Shown here piece after piece: positions 11,404 through 22,502 of a stretch of DNA of 64,000 nt. Source of the stretch: Terana coerulea. Taxonomy: Eukaryota; Basidiomycota; Agaricomycetes; Polyporales; Phanerochaetaceae. The notes below the pieces were generated by a model. The model ran no database searches, was not told the DNA's origin, and was given only the letters and a program-made list of their open reading frames with translations. The stretch covers positions 1-64,000 of the forward strand of contig JAKOGH010000647.1 in assembly GCA_024811115.1 (NCBI GenBank), read 5' to 3'. Position 1 is the first letter of the stretch; the number at the start of each line of letters is the position of its first letter. Made by a program: the position numbers and the translations under genes.

Positions 11404-12935
11404 GTTTTGTGCGTTGAGTAGGGAGAAATATGCAGAGGAGAGGGAATTGAGACGCCATGTCCCTTCGAGAACGTGAAGCTTTTATGGACTGATGTTGGAA
11501 ATGGGTGATGACTACGGTCGGCCATCGAGCCCGGATAGACATCGGGAACCTGCACCTATTTTCAGATACTCGCCTTTTGCAAAAATCGTTCACTCACCCT
11601 GGTAGCAATGCAAGGCTGGAGGATGGCCGAAAGAGGCAAACTGCAACATTCCCCGAAAGCTATCGGCCATTGACATTCGCCGTTCGGAATACGGCAATGC
11701 ACAAAATAGTCAAAGCCTTGCCGTATACCGCATGCAAGACTGAATTAATCATAGAATTCCGTGTCCTAGGCGAAACCTTGCTGCAGTTGCGTGTCGTCTT
11801 CGGCAACGGCGGTTACGCGTTACAACGGCAGCCGCGCACTGTACGTACACGCTTCGCTCTTTATGCCGAGACACAAGGTTCATCGGTTAGTAGCCATGGT
11901 CAGATGGCTCGTCTGTATACACACTCTTTGCAATGTTCTTCCCAGTACCTGTGCATGGAGTCTCGCTGCAGACTACTTCTGTCAAACATGATGACGCCTA
12001 GTACAAAGATAGACGAAGACTCACAGACAGGTAACGAATAGGTTTGTTTCTTTATAGGATGGCGTGATCTGCGTGTCGAATTTTGGCGTCCGTCCTCTGA
12101 TACTGATCGCAACCAACAATAACCGCGTTAGGCAAAGTGAAGGATATTGCTTTTCAAAGTCTCCAACGCAGCTTCGTTCCAGGATTGACATGGTCTTGAG
12201 GGGTGTCGTCTTGCACCGGTCGTACAGTGCGTGCCAAAAAAAAAACTGTGGGAGTGGTGCTGTTGCAATGCTAGACTGATGTGAGGAGGACGATGGCGGC
12301 TATGTGTAATTCCAGGGTAGTGGCATCACTGACATAAGCAGAGCGCCTTGAGCGCCCACTAGCCTAATTTGTAGGAAGGTCGGGCCGCTCCTTTGTGGCG
12401 TTTGATGCGCCAGTCCTTTCTCGCGTGGCTGACAAGCGGGATCCGACGGTTGATGAGTCCGGGCTCAGCCCCATCACACCACGGCGATTCGCAAAGCAGA
12501 TGCAAATTACACTGTCCTGTGCAATTGCTCATCCTCATTTTGCATCCAGTCGTACCAGTTACATGCTGCGTTAGCTTACAACCATCATCCTAGCCTTGGT
12601 CCTACAAGCATAGTAATATTAATTTCATGCAAGAGTCCCGCGACGTCTGACAGCGAGAACGGAGGTGCTAATGCTCTGCACTACTGTCACAGATTATCAT
12701 GAATCACAGACCGACTCTTGCAATTGTTAGCTTGAAGAACTCGCTAGTAACACTCAAGGGTGGCAAATGTTTTGTGTATCCTTCTGCGACACTGTCTATG
12801 ATATACGATGTCTTCCCCGAGGTCAGAGGGAGGTGGTGTAAAGTGATACATATATGATACATTATACATACAGTGTACTGGAAGATTATTAGGCAGTGTT
12901 ACAGAAATCCGCCAGCAAGATGAACATCGTGTACA
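11404..12935. other. intergenic stretch, no gene recognised
   Basis: The longest open frame (11505-12041, +) has no recognisable domain, no typical intron signals and ordinary intergenic composition, so it is not called. A run of nine or ten A's occurs at about 12237-12246. Confidence 0.4.
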
Positions 12936-14253
12936 TCAAAACTCATCCGTGAAATGGTCCGCCAACGAATCCTTAATCTCTCGGATCCTCAGCGAAGTCG
13001 CAAATAGCGCATTTTCCTTGCAATACGTCATACCCTCCAAGAAGCCCTGAGAAGGGATCTCGTCCTTTGCGAGCGCCTTCATCATGCTCTCTGCGACCAT
13101 GACCTTGCCAAGGACGTCCTCCCGCTGGAGCGTCGGGATCACTTGGGTCGTCGTGTCTAGGATGGTCTTCCACAGATGGGCGAAGCTCTTGTTACACCGC
13201 TGCTGGCTGGTGCAGCGCGCGTTGTGTGCTATAGCGGGCGGGGCGGCCGGCAGGCTATCCCACAGCTTGCCGACTGCGTAGTACCCGCACAGCAGGCGCA
13301 CACGCTGATCGCGGGTAAGGGACGCGTCATTGTCCCACACCGTCTTTCCCTTGAGCATCATGGCATGATATGCCAGGCCGAGCATCTGGCGTAGCTGGAA
13401 CCGCTCGCCGATGTTGATGGCCAGCGCAAGGTCTTTTCCCTCGCCGATGAGCCGCTTCCACTTAGTGGTTGCAGCGTCAAGTAGGTCTGGACGCTCGCAG
13501 AGGGCAGCAAGCTCTGTGATCTGTACTAAGGATGGAGGCGGAGAAGGGACCATAGTGCCGTGGGGGTGTGGGAGCGGTCCGAGAGGGGGTGTAGCAGAGC
13601 TGGTGGTCGCGACGTCGTCGAAGGCTCCGGGACGACCGTAGTATGCGGTGAGAGCACTGAGAGCCCAAAGCTCCAGAGATCGGAACTGATATTTGTTTGT
13701 TATTCGTGCCAGTGCAACAAGCTGCGCAGAGTCTGCGTCTGGACCCATAGCAATTAGGAGTTCGTGAGGTCTATCACGGCCAGAGTTATGGGAGGTACTG
13801 GCATATACGGGATAGTCTGATACTCACAAAGCATATAAGGACCACAGCAAAGCGCGAAATTCATCCGCAGTATCCCCCTGCAGACGAATTGGGTTGTCAT
13901 CGCTTTCACCTTCGGTGGCCAAGGTGATGCTCGATTCCGAGCGCGACGAGTCGGTCTCTGACGATAACTGGAACATGGTCTCGAAGGCAGATTTGTCCTT
14001 CGTGAGGGTCGACCTGTGCACCTAGTAGCGGACCCGTGGGTCGGTGAGCTTATATTCGATGGAAGCCGAAGAACATGCTCACCCTGAATAGCGTATTTTC
14101 GACAAGCAGCACACTGTTTCCATCTGAGATATAGTACGTCGAATCCCTGCTTGGACCAGGCATTGAAAGTGAAAGCAGCCCGTCGCCCAGGAGAGAATGG
14201 GTCATGGTCATGAGCGGGCTCTCGGGGTGGTGAAGGTCGTCGTGGTCCATCAT
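12936..14253 (-). CDS. BTB/POZ domain protein 1
   Basis: The N-terminus starts at ATG 14253 (MMDHDDLHHPESPL). The BTB core follows: DSTYYISDGNSVLLVENTLF, an intron, VHRSTLTKDKSAFETMFQL, and DNPIRLQGDTADEFRALLWSL (quoted in part); after another intron comes a helical region through YQFRSLELWALSALTAYYG. The large last exon (12936-13748) ends ADHFTDEF, TGA. BTB domains mediate dimerisation and often bind Cullin-3; this agaricomycete subgroup is heavily expanded and functionally uncharacterised. A shared C-terminal region with conserved cysteines (NARCTSQQRCNKSF) is also present in the gene at 16696-18158. All exons are open. Confidence 0.85.
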
Positions 14254-14687
14254 GTCAGCTCGTCAGGTATTCGACACTAGATATACAGATTGCTCAAGGG
14301 TTCGGGCGGTCCTACGAGATTTCTGCGCTGGACTAGATGACTTGTGGGTACAGGAATAGGAAGGATGGGGTCATTAGGATGAAAGGGCTGTGAGGGAGTG
14401 CATTCTCATGCTCTGCCACGGTCTGGGCAGTTGGATGGATGAGGCTGTCAAGGGAATAGGCGCCACCGCGTAATGAACCGTGCGATGGGCGCGCCGGGCA
14501 CGCGTTGAGTCAGCGTACGCGTCTGACGGCTGAGAACTGAGTACTGAGAACGAGGATTATATTGAAGGATGCTCTATATCATTGTGCTTTACGTTGCTGC
14601 AAACGAAGAACGGTTCAGAGGTATTGTTTATAGTGCTGATACACAGGGCCAAATGCAAAGGATCAGAAACTGTGCAGTGCAACCATA
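14254..14687. other. short intergenic gap
   Basis: Lies upstream of BTB gene 1 and downstream of the aldo/keto reductase, both on the minus strand. It should contain the promoter of BTB gene 1. No gene seen. Confidence 0.4.
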
Positions 14688-16142
14688 CTAGGGCCAGTGG
14701 CAACCACGAGTCGAACCCACGAGCAGCATCACAGCCCAAAGGACGCAGAGCAGTGCGACCAGTCTCCACCTCGCCAAGAGAATGTAGCTCATGCGATGAA
14801 AGGCACCAGGTGGCCCATTTGCGCCAGCCTCGTCGATTGCCGCAATTTCATCCTCTGTGAGTGACGCTTGGAGTAAACAGCATCAGCATACCCCTAGCCT
14901 TTCCATAATAACGAAAAAATAACGGCTTACGTAGATCTGCAACGTCTAGGTACTCCTGCATGTGTTCTTTGGTCGAACTTGTTCTATACACAACAAAGGA
15001 AGCGTCAGCTACACGGCCCTCAGCAGAAGGTGTGGTAGCGTACGTGACAATGACTACACCTTTGCTTCGAACCCAGGATAGGATCACCTGTGTAGGCGTT
15101 GCACCGATGCGCTTGGCGGCTGCGTTGACGGGCTTGTCCACGGGACCTCCGGGGTATTGTGTAATAGGGCTAAAAGCTTGAGTCTGGCGAGCAATCCAGG
15201 TGCCAAAGAACCCCACATACCTCAGACTGCTGTACGCTTCGGTCACAATCCCATGCTTGGCGGAGAATTCCAGCAAGGCCTTGTTCTCGGAGTAATTGTA
15301 AGGGCTGAAGTTAATCTAGCACAGGAATCGGCAATGGCTTCAAAATATTTGACTACTGGCAGTGCACATACCTGGTTTACGGCAGGGACAATCTTCGCCG
15401 TCTCGAGCAACTTCTTCAATTGCTCCAGCGTGAAATTGCTAATGCCGATACTCCTTCAAAGTAAGAACAATGAGCTCAACACGTAAAATCAGTGGTACTA
15501 AATACACACTTGGCTTGGCCTGCTTCCTGGGCTTTCTCGAACTGCGACCATACTTTAGGGATATCAAAGACGGCTCTTGGAGTGTGAATCAGGTACAGGT
15601 CTACCGCTTTCAGGCCAAGCTAAGGAATTCAGGTTTGTTACACTCACACGCTGCGCATTACTGCGAGAAAGTAAGACTCACCTTGGTCAAGCTGGCTGAT
15701 AGCGCTTGTGGTGCAGTACCGATGCCCGAGTACTTCGTCGTTATGTATAGCTCAGACCGTGAAAGCCCACTCTCCTTGATCGCTGTCCCGACATACTCCT
15801 CCGTCCCGTAGACTATTCCGTCATATAGATGGTTACATTCGGAGAAACTGGGAGAAGGTCGACGAGCTTACATTGGGCTGTGTCTATGTGCGTGAAACCG
15901 AGTTCTATTGCTTGTTCGACGTAGGAAGTGACATCCTGCGCAGATATAAGCAAAAATTTCTCCTACAGTAATCTCGTACTGCAAACCTACATGTCCCTTC
16001 CATTTGGAGCCAGTACCGAAAGCAATGGAGGGCAACTGCAAGATGTGGTACACATTCACTCAGCTCGCCGTCCGTTGCTGTTTGATAGCTGTAAATAGCA
16101 AACCTCCGACCCGTCGTTTAGCTTCACTGTTCCAAAGGGCAT
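14688..16142 (-). CDS. aldo/keto reductase with C-terminal membrane tail
   Basis: NAD(P)H-dependent aldo/keto reductase related to D-xylose and 2,5-diketogluconate reductases. Starts at ATG 16142 (MPFGTVKLNDGSE); exon 2 reads LPSIAFGTGSKWKGH; then VTSYVEQAIELGFTHIDTAQ carries the catalytic Asp region. Further motifs are LKAVDLYLIHTPRAVFDIPK, SIGISNFTLEQLKKLLETAK, KIVPAVNQINFSPY and IGATPTQVILSWVRSKGVVI. The last exon starts SLTEDEIAAIDEAGANGPPG and does not end there: it continues into a hydrophobic segment, SYILLARWRLVALLCVLWAV and MLLVG, then STRGCHWP and TAG at 14688-14690. That suggests tail-anchoring to a membrane, unusual for AKRs. At least seven introns. Confidence 0.88.
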
Positions 16143-16695
16143 GGTGGTAGTATGTTCCGGCGTCGCTGTGGGGGAGGATGTCGTTGACGAGATGAACGTA
16201 CGCAGCAGAAGAGAGCCTAACGCTGTGGCTGCTGATAAATCCGTGACGTCTCTCACACGTCTCAAGATTGAGCCATATGGCTTCGAGATGGCGCCAGCAA
16301 GAGTGAGAACATCTTGCAAACTACGATACAACGACCCTTGTGGCGAATTGGCTGTAAACCTTGAGTGCAAGAACGAGGAGAACAACGCAAATATAACGCA
16401 GGAAGTTGGAATAAATGGCTTTCGGTGTATTCGGGGACTTCGGGTGAGCGCATGCGCGATCGGGATCAGGATCTGAATGAAGGGTTGCCCGAGCGCCGAC
16501 ACCCTCCTCACTGCCGCCCAAGTCCTTCCTTTAATGCTACCTCCTCTCACCGCTTTTGTCGCTGCCCGGTGCTCAGGCAGTGCTGTAAGTACATAGTGGC
16601 TGAGATATCTGGACCCGAGCCATTAATATCCGCAGGGATACCTCCGCAACCCACCCACCTACGGCCACACCACAGCAACACCTCTGGCAAGCACG
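16143..16695. other. divergent promoter region
   Basis: Separates the start of the aldo/keto reductase (minus strand) from the start of BTB gene 2 (plus strand), so it should hold promoters for both. Open frames here show no domain. Confidence 0.45.
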
Positions 16696-18158
16696 ATGGA
16701 TACACCTCGTTCAGCATATGGCATAGGGAAACGGTCACGAACTTCCACGCCAGATTCTGAACCGTCAGACAGTTCTTCGGCCTCAAAGCGAACGAGGGTC
16801 GACGAGGAAGTTGAGGGGATACTCAATGGTACTGAGGATCCTGAGAGGCAAGCATATCCTTCGATAGCACCGCTTGTCAGGGATGAGATGTACTACATGG
16901 AGGATGGGAGCTGCATATTGCAGGTAGAGAACACGCTATTCAACGTGAGTCGTGAGAACCATTAGTGCTGGCATTACTTGCTCAGTTGAGGTCTACAGAT
17001 ACATCGCACGCTGCTAGCCAAAGATGGCTCGGTATTCAGCTCCATGTTCGCACTTCCCCAGGGTGAATACAGCGCTGAAGGCAAGTCCGACGAGTGCCCT
17101 GTGCAGCTACAAGGCGACACTGTCTCGGAGTTCAGAAATTTCCTCTGGGTATGCTATGCCATGTACGTCTTTGCGTTCCCTTTCCAGTGTGTTGTCTAAC
17201 TGCGTCATCTAGGCCACATGAGCTCGCTGACGTGACCGCGACGCCCATTGACCTGTTTCGGCTGAATCGACTCGTTGACGTCGCTCGTGTTTCGTTCAAG
17301 TATCATTTCAAGTCGCTGGAGACTTGGGCACTCGATGTCATTAACGATCATGTGAACCGCAAGCCTACACCACCGATCTTCATTCTCCCGAGCGTTCTAC
17401 AACCCACTATAGTTGTAAATGCCGCTGGTGCTACGGTACCCGCGGGTCCTCCAGCGCCCTCTCAAGCTCTGACTCCGCAGGCCATCTCGCATAATGCCGG
17501 CCTCATCTCCCGTCTCATGCGGCTAGCGCATCTCTGTGCGCACGAGAAGCTCCTAAACACCGTGATTGGCGTTCTGCGGCAGCTTATGGCAGCCTCAGTT
17601 CAGTACGCCCACCTCGCCATGACACTTTCCGACGAACTGGACTTGCGCACTCTGCGCGGCTTAGCGTACTTCGACGTCATGGCGAAGGTGGAATTGTCTG
17701 TAGCTCCCGTTGGCATTGTTCTGCCTCGGCTCGACACCGACCACAACATCATCTTCGACGCCAATGGCCGCCTCATTGTATCACCCGACCAGAAGCTACG
17801 GCTACTCACGGGCTACCACAGCCTCACCCGATACTGGGAGGCGATGCGCGTCAGCCAGCCACCAGCCTTTGAGCATGCCGCGGCATGCTCTGCGACGTAG
17901 CACCAGCACGGCTGCCAGCAGAGCTGGCTAGAGTTCTGGAAGGAGAAGAGCAAGTGTGATGCAGTCATGCAGCTAGGTCTCGCGGACGTCCTGGGTCGCC
18001 TGCGCATCATCGCCAAGGAGTTTGCGAGGTGGGGTTCGGCGACGTATATGCACCAGGACTGTCGTACGGCGGCGAGGAAGCTCATACAGGAGAGGATGAG
18101 AGAGATCGAGGAGAACCTCCCAAAGTACTTCGGTGAAGACAATGATATGTTACTGTGA
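16696..18158 (+). CDS. BTB/POZ domain protein 2, with an in-frame stop
   Basis: Paralog of the BTB gene at 12936-14253. ATG 16696 gives MDTPRSAYGIGKRSRTSTPD. The BTB core reads DEMYYMEDGSCILQVENTLF, an intron, IHRTLLAKDGSVFSSMFAL, then CPVQLQGDTVSEFRNFLWVC. The next exon continues from PHELADVTATPIDLFRL through YHFKSLETWALDVINDH. The frame meets TAG at 17898-17900, after HAAACSAT, and then continues open and similar to the paralog: HQHGCQQSWLEFWKEKSK through ENLPKYFGEDNDMLL, stop about 18156-18158. No plausible intron removes the stop. Either it is a real nonsense variant that drops about 85 residues, or a sequence error. Confidence 0.75.
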
Positions 18159-18303
18159 TATTTTCCTGATGAATGTCTACCTCGACTTATGTGATTTTCA
18201 ATGTGTAGCAGTACTGTACAATATGGGAATGCGATCAAGGGTTACAATGCAAAATACCACAATGATGCATCAATTCCTCACGGGGATAACTGGGATTCTA
18301 GCT

Positions 18304-19000
18304 CTAACGACCTGTCTTCATCCTGCTCCTCGTGACTCTCCGGACGCCTGTAGGTGTGCTGTGTGCTGGTTCTGACATCCGCGGAGGGTCAGGAGTTTGG
18401 CGCATGAAGCTAGGGGATCCAGGAGGAGACAAGAAGTCAAGCATGGGTTTTGAAGGGGTAGGGAGAGTGAAATCATCCACATGGGAAGGACCAGGAGTGG
18501 CAGGTGCATTGGAAGGTGCTATCTTCGTGCCCATCATACTTTGAAGAATCACGTCTATATCGTTTGAGGATGGCTTCTGTTCCTCGGCAATAAGGCCACC
18601 GTTAAGAACTGTCTGCTCGAAAAGAGCATCCTCCTGCAAGCGTCGGACAGTGACTCGCAGATTGTGCATCACTTGTTGGTAAAGGACTGTGTAAAGACGT
18701 TAGTATCTAGAAATGTCCACGCGAAAGCTAAAACGCACATTTCTCCTCCTCAGCTGACTTTGGCTTGGGTAGCAGGGGGTCCCGCATGGCTACCTGCTCG
18801 TCCACGCGAGGCGCATTGAGCTGCAAGCGTTGCTGGCACCTCACGTTGAACTCGGCGTCGGAAAAGTCTGCCTCGTCGGGGGTCGTCTCATCCGGTCCAT
18901 AGTCTGTGCCTATCGAGCTCGACGGTGAGGGCGCGCGGAGTAGCGGCGGGGCGTAGCCTGGATCGCCGCTGTGGACGTACGGGACGCTGTAGGCAGGCAT
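18304..19000 (-). CDS. uncharacterised protein, divergent from RNR1
   Basis: Starts at ATG 19000, in good context (GCCATGCC), with MPAYSVPYVHSGDPGYAPPL. An acidic, serine-rich region follows (FSDAEFNVRCQQRLQLNAPR), then PKPKSAEEEK. After an intron of about 51 nt comes a likely helical stretch, LYQQVMHNLRVTVRRLQEDA and LFEQTVLNGG, then a proline/serine-rich tail ending VTRSRMKTGR with TGA at 18304. About 210 residues. The helical middle could be a coiled-coil interaction segment. I do not recognise the family. The start codon lies 216 bp from that of RNR1, so the two share a divergent promoter. Confidence 0.65.
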
Positions 19001-19215
19001 GGCGGCTCGGGCAAGACAGGTAAACGCCAGAGACACGCGCGTGGCGTTCAACGGCGCGTGATGTTCTCACGAGCGTAAGCCGAAATCGTTTATTGATTTA
19101 TTATATAAGACTTTTCGCGTCGTCGCGCTCATCTTCAACCGCAACCTCCACCTCCCTCCCTTCACCCCTCTTACCCCCACACCCTCGCAGACCATCTACA
19201 CACACCACAGACGAC
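19001..19215 (+). promoter_or_regulatory. RNR1 promoter, shared with divergent gene
   Basis: TATATAAG-like sequence (TTATATAAG, 19101-19109) lies about 110 bp upstream of the RNR1 start codon. It is followed by TTTTCGCG (19112-19119), which resembles SBF/E2F-type G1/S elements. A pyrimidine-rich leader (CTTCAACC, CCTCCACCTCCC) then runs to the ATG, as is common in highly expressed fungal genes. Confidence 0.5.
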
Positions 19216-22200
19216 ATGGCTTACGTTTTCAAGCGAGGTACGTGCCGTTGCTCGTCGCATTCCCGTCATCGTCGCTCACCTCCGTCTCGCGACGCGTCTT
19301 GAACAGATGGGTTCGTGGCCTTTACACGCGTTATTCCGCGCCTTGAGTACCCCCACTAACATCTGTTCTGCCTTCAGTCGCAAGGAACGCGTTCAGTTCG
19401 ATAAGGTACGCGTCGTTCTCATTTTTCGCGCCGCACGGAACCAACGTTGCCGTCGTTCCAGATCACCGCAAGGATACAGAAACTCTGCTATGGCTTGGAC
19501 TCCAGAACATGTAGACTCTATTGCGTACGTCTCATGTGATTTCATCGCGAATGTCGCGCTCATTTCGCCACAGCATCGCGCAGAAGGTCATCGCCGGCGT
19601 TTACCAGGGTGTCACTACGGTTGAGCTCGATGTACGTCCAAGCGTGTTGTATTGTTCTTCACTCCCGATAACATTCCTCTTAGAACTTGGCAGCGGAAAC
19701 CGCGGCATACATGACCACAAAGCACCCCGACTACGCCATCCTCGCTGCGCGCATCGCCGTTTCAAACCTTCACAAGGAGACGAAGAAAAGCTTCTCTGCC
19801 GTTATCAAGGACTTGTACGAATATGGTTTGTATCTCTTACTCCATTGTCGGCGTTATGCTCACACACCTCGCGGTCGCCTAGTTAACCCTAAGAATGGCC
19901 GTCCAGCGAGCATGATCTCCCAGGAGACCTACGAGGTCGTCATGGCCAATGCTGACAGGCTGGACTCTGCAGTCATCTATAGCCGTGATTTCAGCTACAA
20001 TTTGTGCGTATTGTGTTGCCATGTCGTCAGGAGTTGTCATTCTGAACTGCATCGTCGCTTAGCTTCGGCTTCAAGACTCTCGAGCGTTCATATCTCCTGA
20101 AGATCAACGGCCGCGTAGCCGAGCGACCACAACATCTGCTCATGCGTGTTGCTGTCGGCATTCATGGCAACGATATCGACCGTGTCATCGAGACCTACAA
20201 CCTCACATCCGAGCGCTTCTTCACTCATGCATCACCGACACTGTTCAACGCGGGTACCCCCAACCCTCAGCTTAGCTCTTGCTTCCTGGTGTGCATGAAA
20301 GACGACTCTATCGAGGGCATCTACGACACTCTCAAGAACTGCGCTATGATCAGCAAGACCGCAGGGGGTATTGGCTTGAACATTCACAATATTCGCGCGA
20401 CTGGGTGCGCATTCCGTCCTCAATTTTGCCTTACACTCCGCTTACATGGGAATCGTCATAGCTCGTACATTGCCGGTACCAATGGTTATTCTAACGGGAT
20501 CGTGCCTATGCTTCGTGCCTACGATGCCACTGCTCGCTACGTTGATCAGGGTGGCAACAAGCGTCCCGGTGCCTTCGCTATCTACCTTGAGCCGTGGCAC
20601 GCTGACGTGTTCGACTTCATCGACTTGCGCAAGAACCACGGCAAGGAGGAATCTCGTGCTCGGGACCTCTTCTATGCGCTCTGGATCCCTGATTTATTGT
20701 ATGTCTCCGTTGATTGCCAGTCAGTCCGGGTTTCAAGCTCATGTGCGTGTCTAGCATGAAGCGCGTCGAGGCCAACGGCAAATGGACGCTGTTCTGCCCC
20801 AACGAAGCACCTGGTTTGCAGGATGTCTGGGGTGCTGAGTTTGAGGAGCTGTACGAGAAGTACGAACGCGAAGGCCGCGGACGCAAGACCATTGAGGCGC
20901 AGAAGCTGTGGTACGCTGTTCTGGAGGCCCAGATTGAGACTGGTGGTCCTTTCATGGTGTACAAGGACGCTGCAAACTGTGAGCATCCACTTGTCATCTA
21001 ACCGGCGCGGCTCTGACCTGCATCTGCAGCCAAGTCGAACCAGCAGAACCTCGGCACGATCAAGTCTTCGAACCTTTGCACCGAAATCATCGAGTACTCC
21101 TCACCGGACGAGACCGCCGTCTGCAACCTTGCTTCGATTGCTCTCCCTTCATTTATAGATAACGGCGTCTACAACTTCCAGAAGTTGCACAACATTGCCA
21201 AGGTCGTCGCCTTCAACTTGAACCGCATCATCGACGTCAACTACTACCCCATACCCGAGGCTCGTCGTTCAAACTTCCGCCATCGACCCATCGGTCTCGG
21301 CGTGAACGGTCTCGCCGATACATTTATGGCCCTTCGCATGCCCTTCGACTCGCCTGAGGCAAGGCAGCTTAACCAGCAAATATTCGAGACTATCTACCAC
21401 GCCGCGGTTGAGGCGAGCAGCGACATCGCGGAGGTTGATGGACCGTATGAGACTTATGAGGGCAGCCCGGCTAGCAAGGGTCAGCTTCAGTACGACTTGT
21501 GGGGCGTTACCCCCAGTGACCTCTGGGACTGGGCCAGCCTGAAGGCGAAGGTTACCAAGACTGGTCTGAGGAACTCCCTGCTCCTAGCACCAATGCCCAC
21601 CGCGTCCACTAGTCAAATCCTCGGCTTCAACGAGTGCTTCGAGCCTTACACCAGGTATGTTGTCACCCAATGCTCTACAGCTCTCTTAACTCATTTATTC
21701 TTTGCAGCAATATCTACACTCGCCGCGTTCTTGCGGGCGAGTTCCAGATGTCTGCCCGTGGCTTCTGCGTGAGCTTGTCGATCTCAAGCTGTGGGACGAC
21801 CAAATGAAGAACATGATCATCGCCAACAATGGCTCCATCCAGAGTATAATGGGCATCCCTGACGATATCAAGGCTATCTACAAGACCGTCTGGGAGATCA
21901 GCCAGAAGAAGGTCCTCGACCTCGCTGCCGACCGCGGCGCTTTCATCTGCCAGAGCCAGAGCTTAAACGTCCACCTCCAATCTCCCACCGTCGGTCAACT
22001 CACGAGCATGCACTTCTATGGCTGGAAGAAGGGTCTCAAGACCGGCATGTACTACCTCAGGACCAGGCCCGCCGCTCAGGCTATCCAGTTCACTGTCGAC
22101 CAGTCCGTGCTGAAGGAGGCGCAGAAGGCTCGCGAGGCGAAGGCCCTTGGTTATGGCAAGCCAAAGGTCAACGGCATCCCCTCCACGCCATCTACCATAC

Positions 22201-22502
22201 CCTCTTCTCCTGCGGTTTCTACACCGACCTCGCCGCCGGTGACGGCGACCGTCGTCACGACGGCTGTTGAGCCCGCCCCTCAACTCAGCACTGCGAAGAC
22301 GGCCGGAAGCAACGTCGCGCCCGCGGCTACGACTCCTTTGTCATTGGATGCTTTGGGTCTGGACGAGAAGACACGGGCGGCGGCCGAGGCGGATCCCGAG
22401 TTCGCTGCGGCCCTGCAGAGACAGCGCGAGCGCGAGTTGGAGCAGGCGAAGCTGATGTGTTCGATCGAGAACAAGGAGGCTTGCTTGATGTGCTCTGCAT
22501 GA
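19216..22502 (+). CDS. RNR1: ribonucleoside-diphosphate reductase large subunit
   Basis: Class I ribonucleotide reductase alpha subunit, which makes dNDPs from NDPs for DNA synthesis. Exons as read: 19216-19237, 19307-19310 (4 nt), 19378-19405, 19462-19524, 19574-19631, 19684-19825, 19883-20003, 20063-20404, 20462-20698, 20755-20978, 21030-21654, 21708-22502. The start is [18 protein letters not shown], with the ATP-cone region. Conserved motifs include [88 protein letters not shown] and FEPYT. The tail KEACLMCSA carries the redox-active Cys pair, preceded by a Pro/Thr/Ser-rich linker. One inserted base near 19501 and one missing base near 21750 break the frame; neither is at an intron. Confidence 0.95.
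19292..19413 (+). promoter_or_regulatory. cluster of four ACGCGT (MCB) boxes
   Basis: ACGCGT occurs at 19292-19297, 19326-19331, 19387-19392 and 19408-19413, that is in introns 1, 2 and 3 and in exon 3 of RNR1. This is the MluI cell-cycle box bound by the MBF factor in yeasts, where ribonucleotide reductase genes are classic G1/S targets. Use in this fungus is inferred. Confidence 0.5.

Noticed and set aside
11505..12041. 178-codon open frame
   Set aside because: No recognisable domain or typical intron structure; the composition of the translation is not protein-like.
14695..14730. GGGTTCGACTCGTGG on the minus strand, like a tRNA B box
   Set aside because: No matching A box or acceptor stem upstream, and the sequence is coding DNA for the tail of the aldo/keto reductase (VGSTRGCHW).
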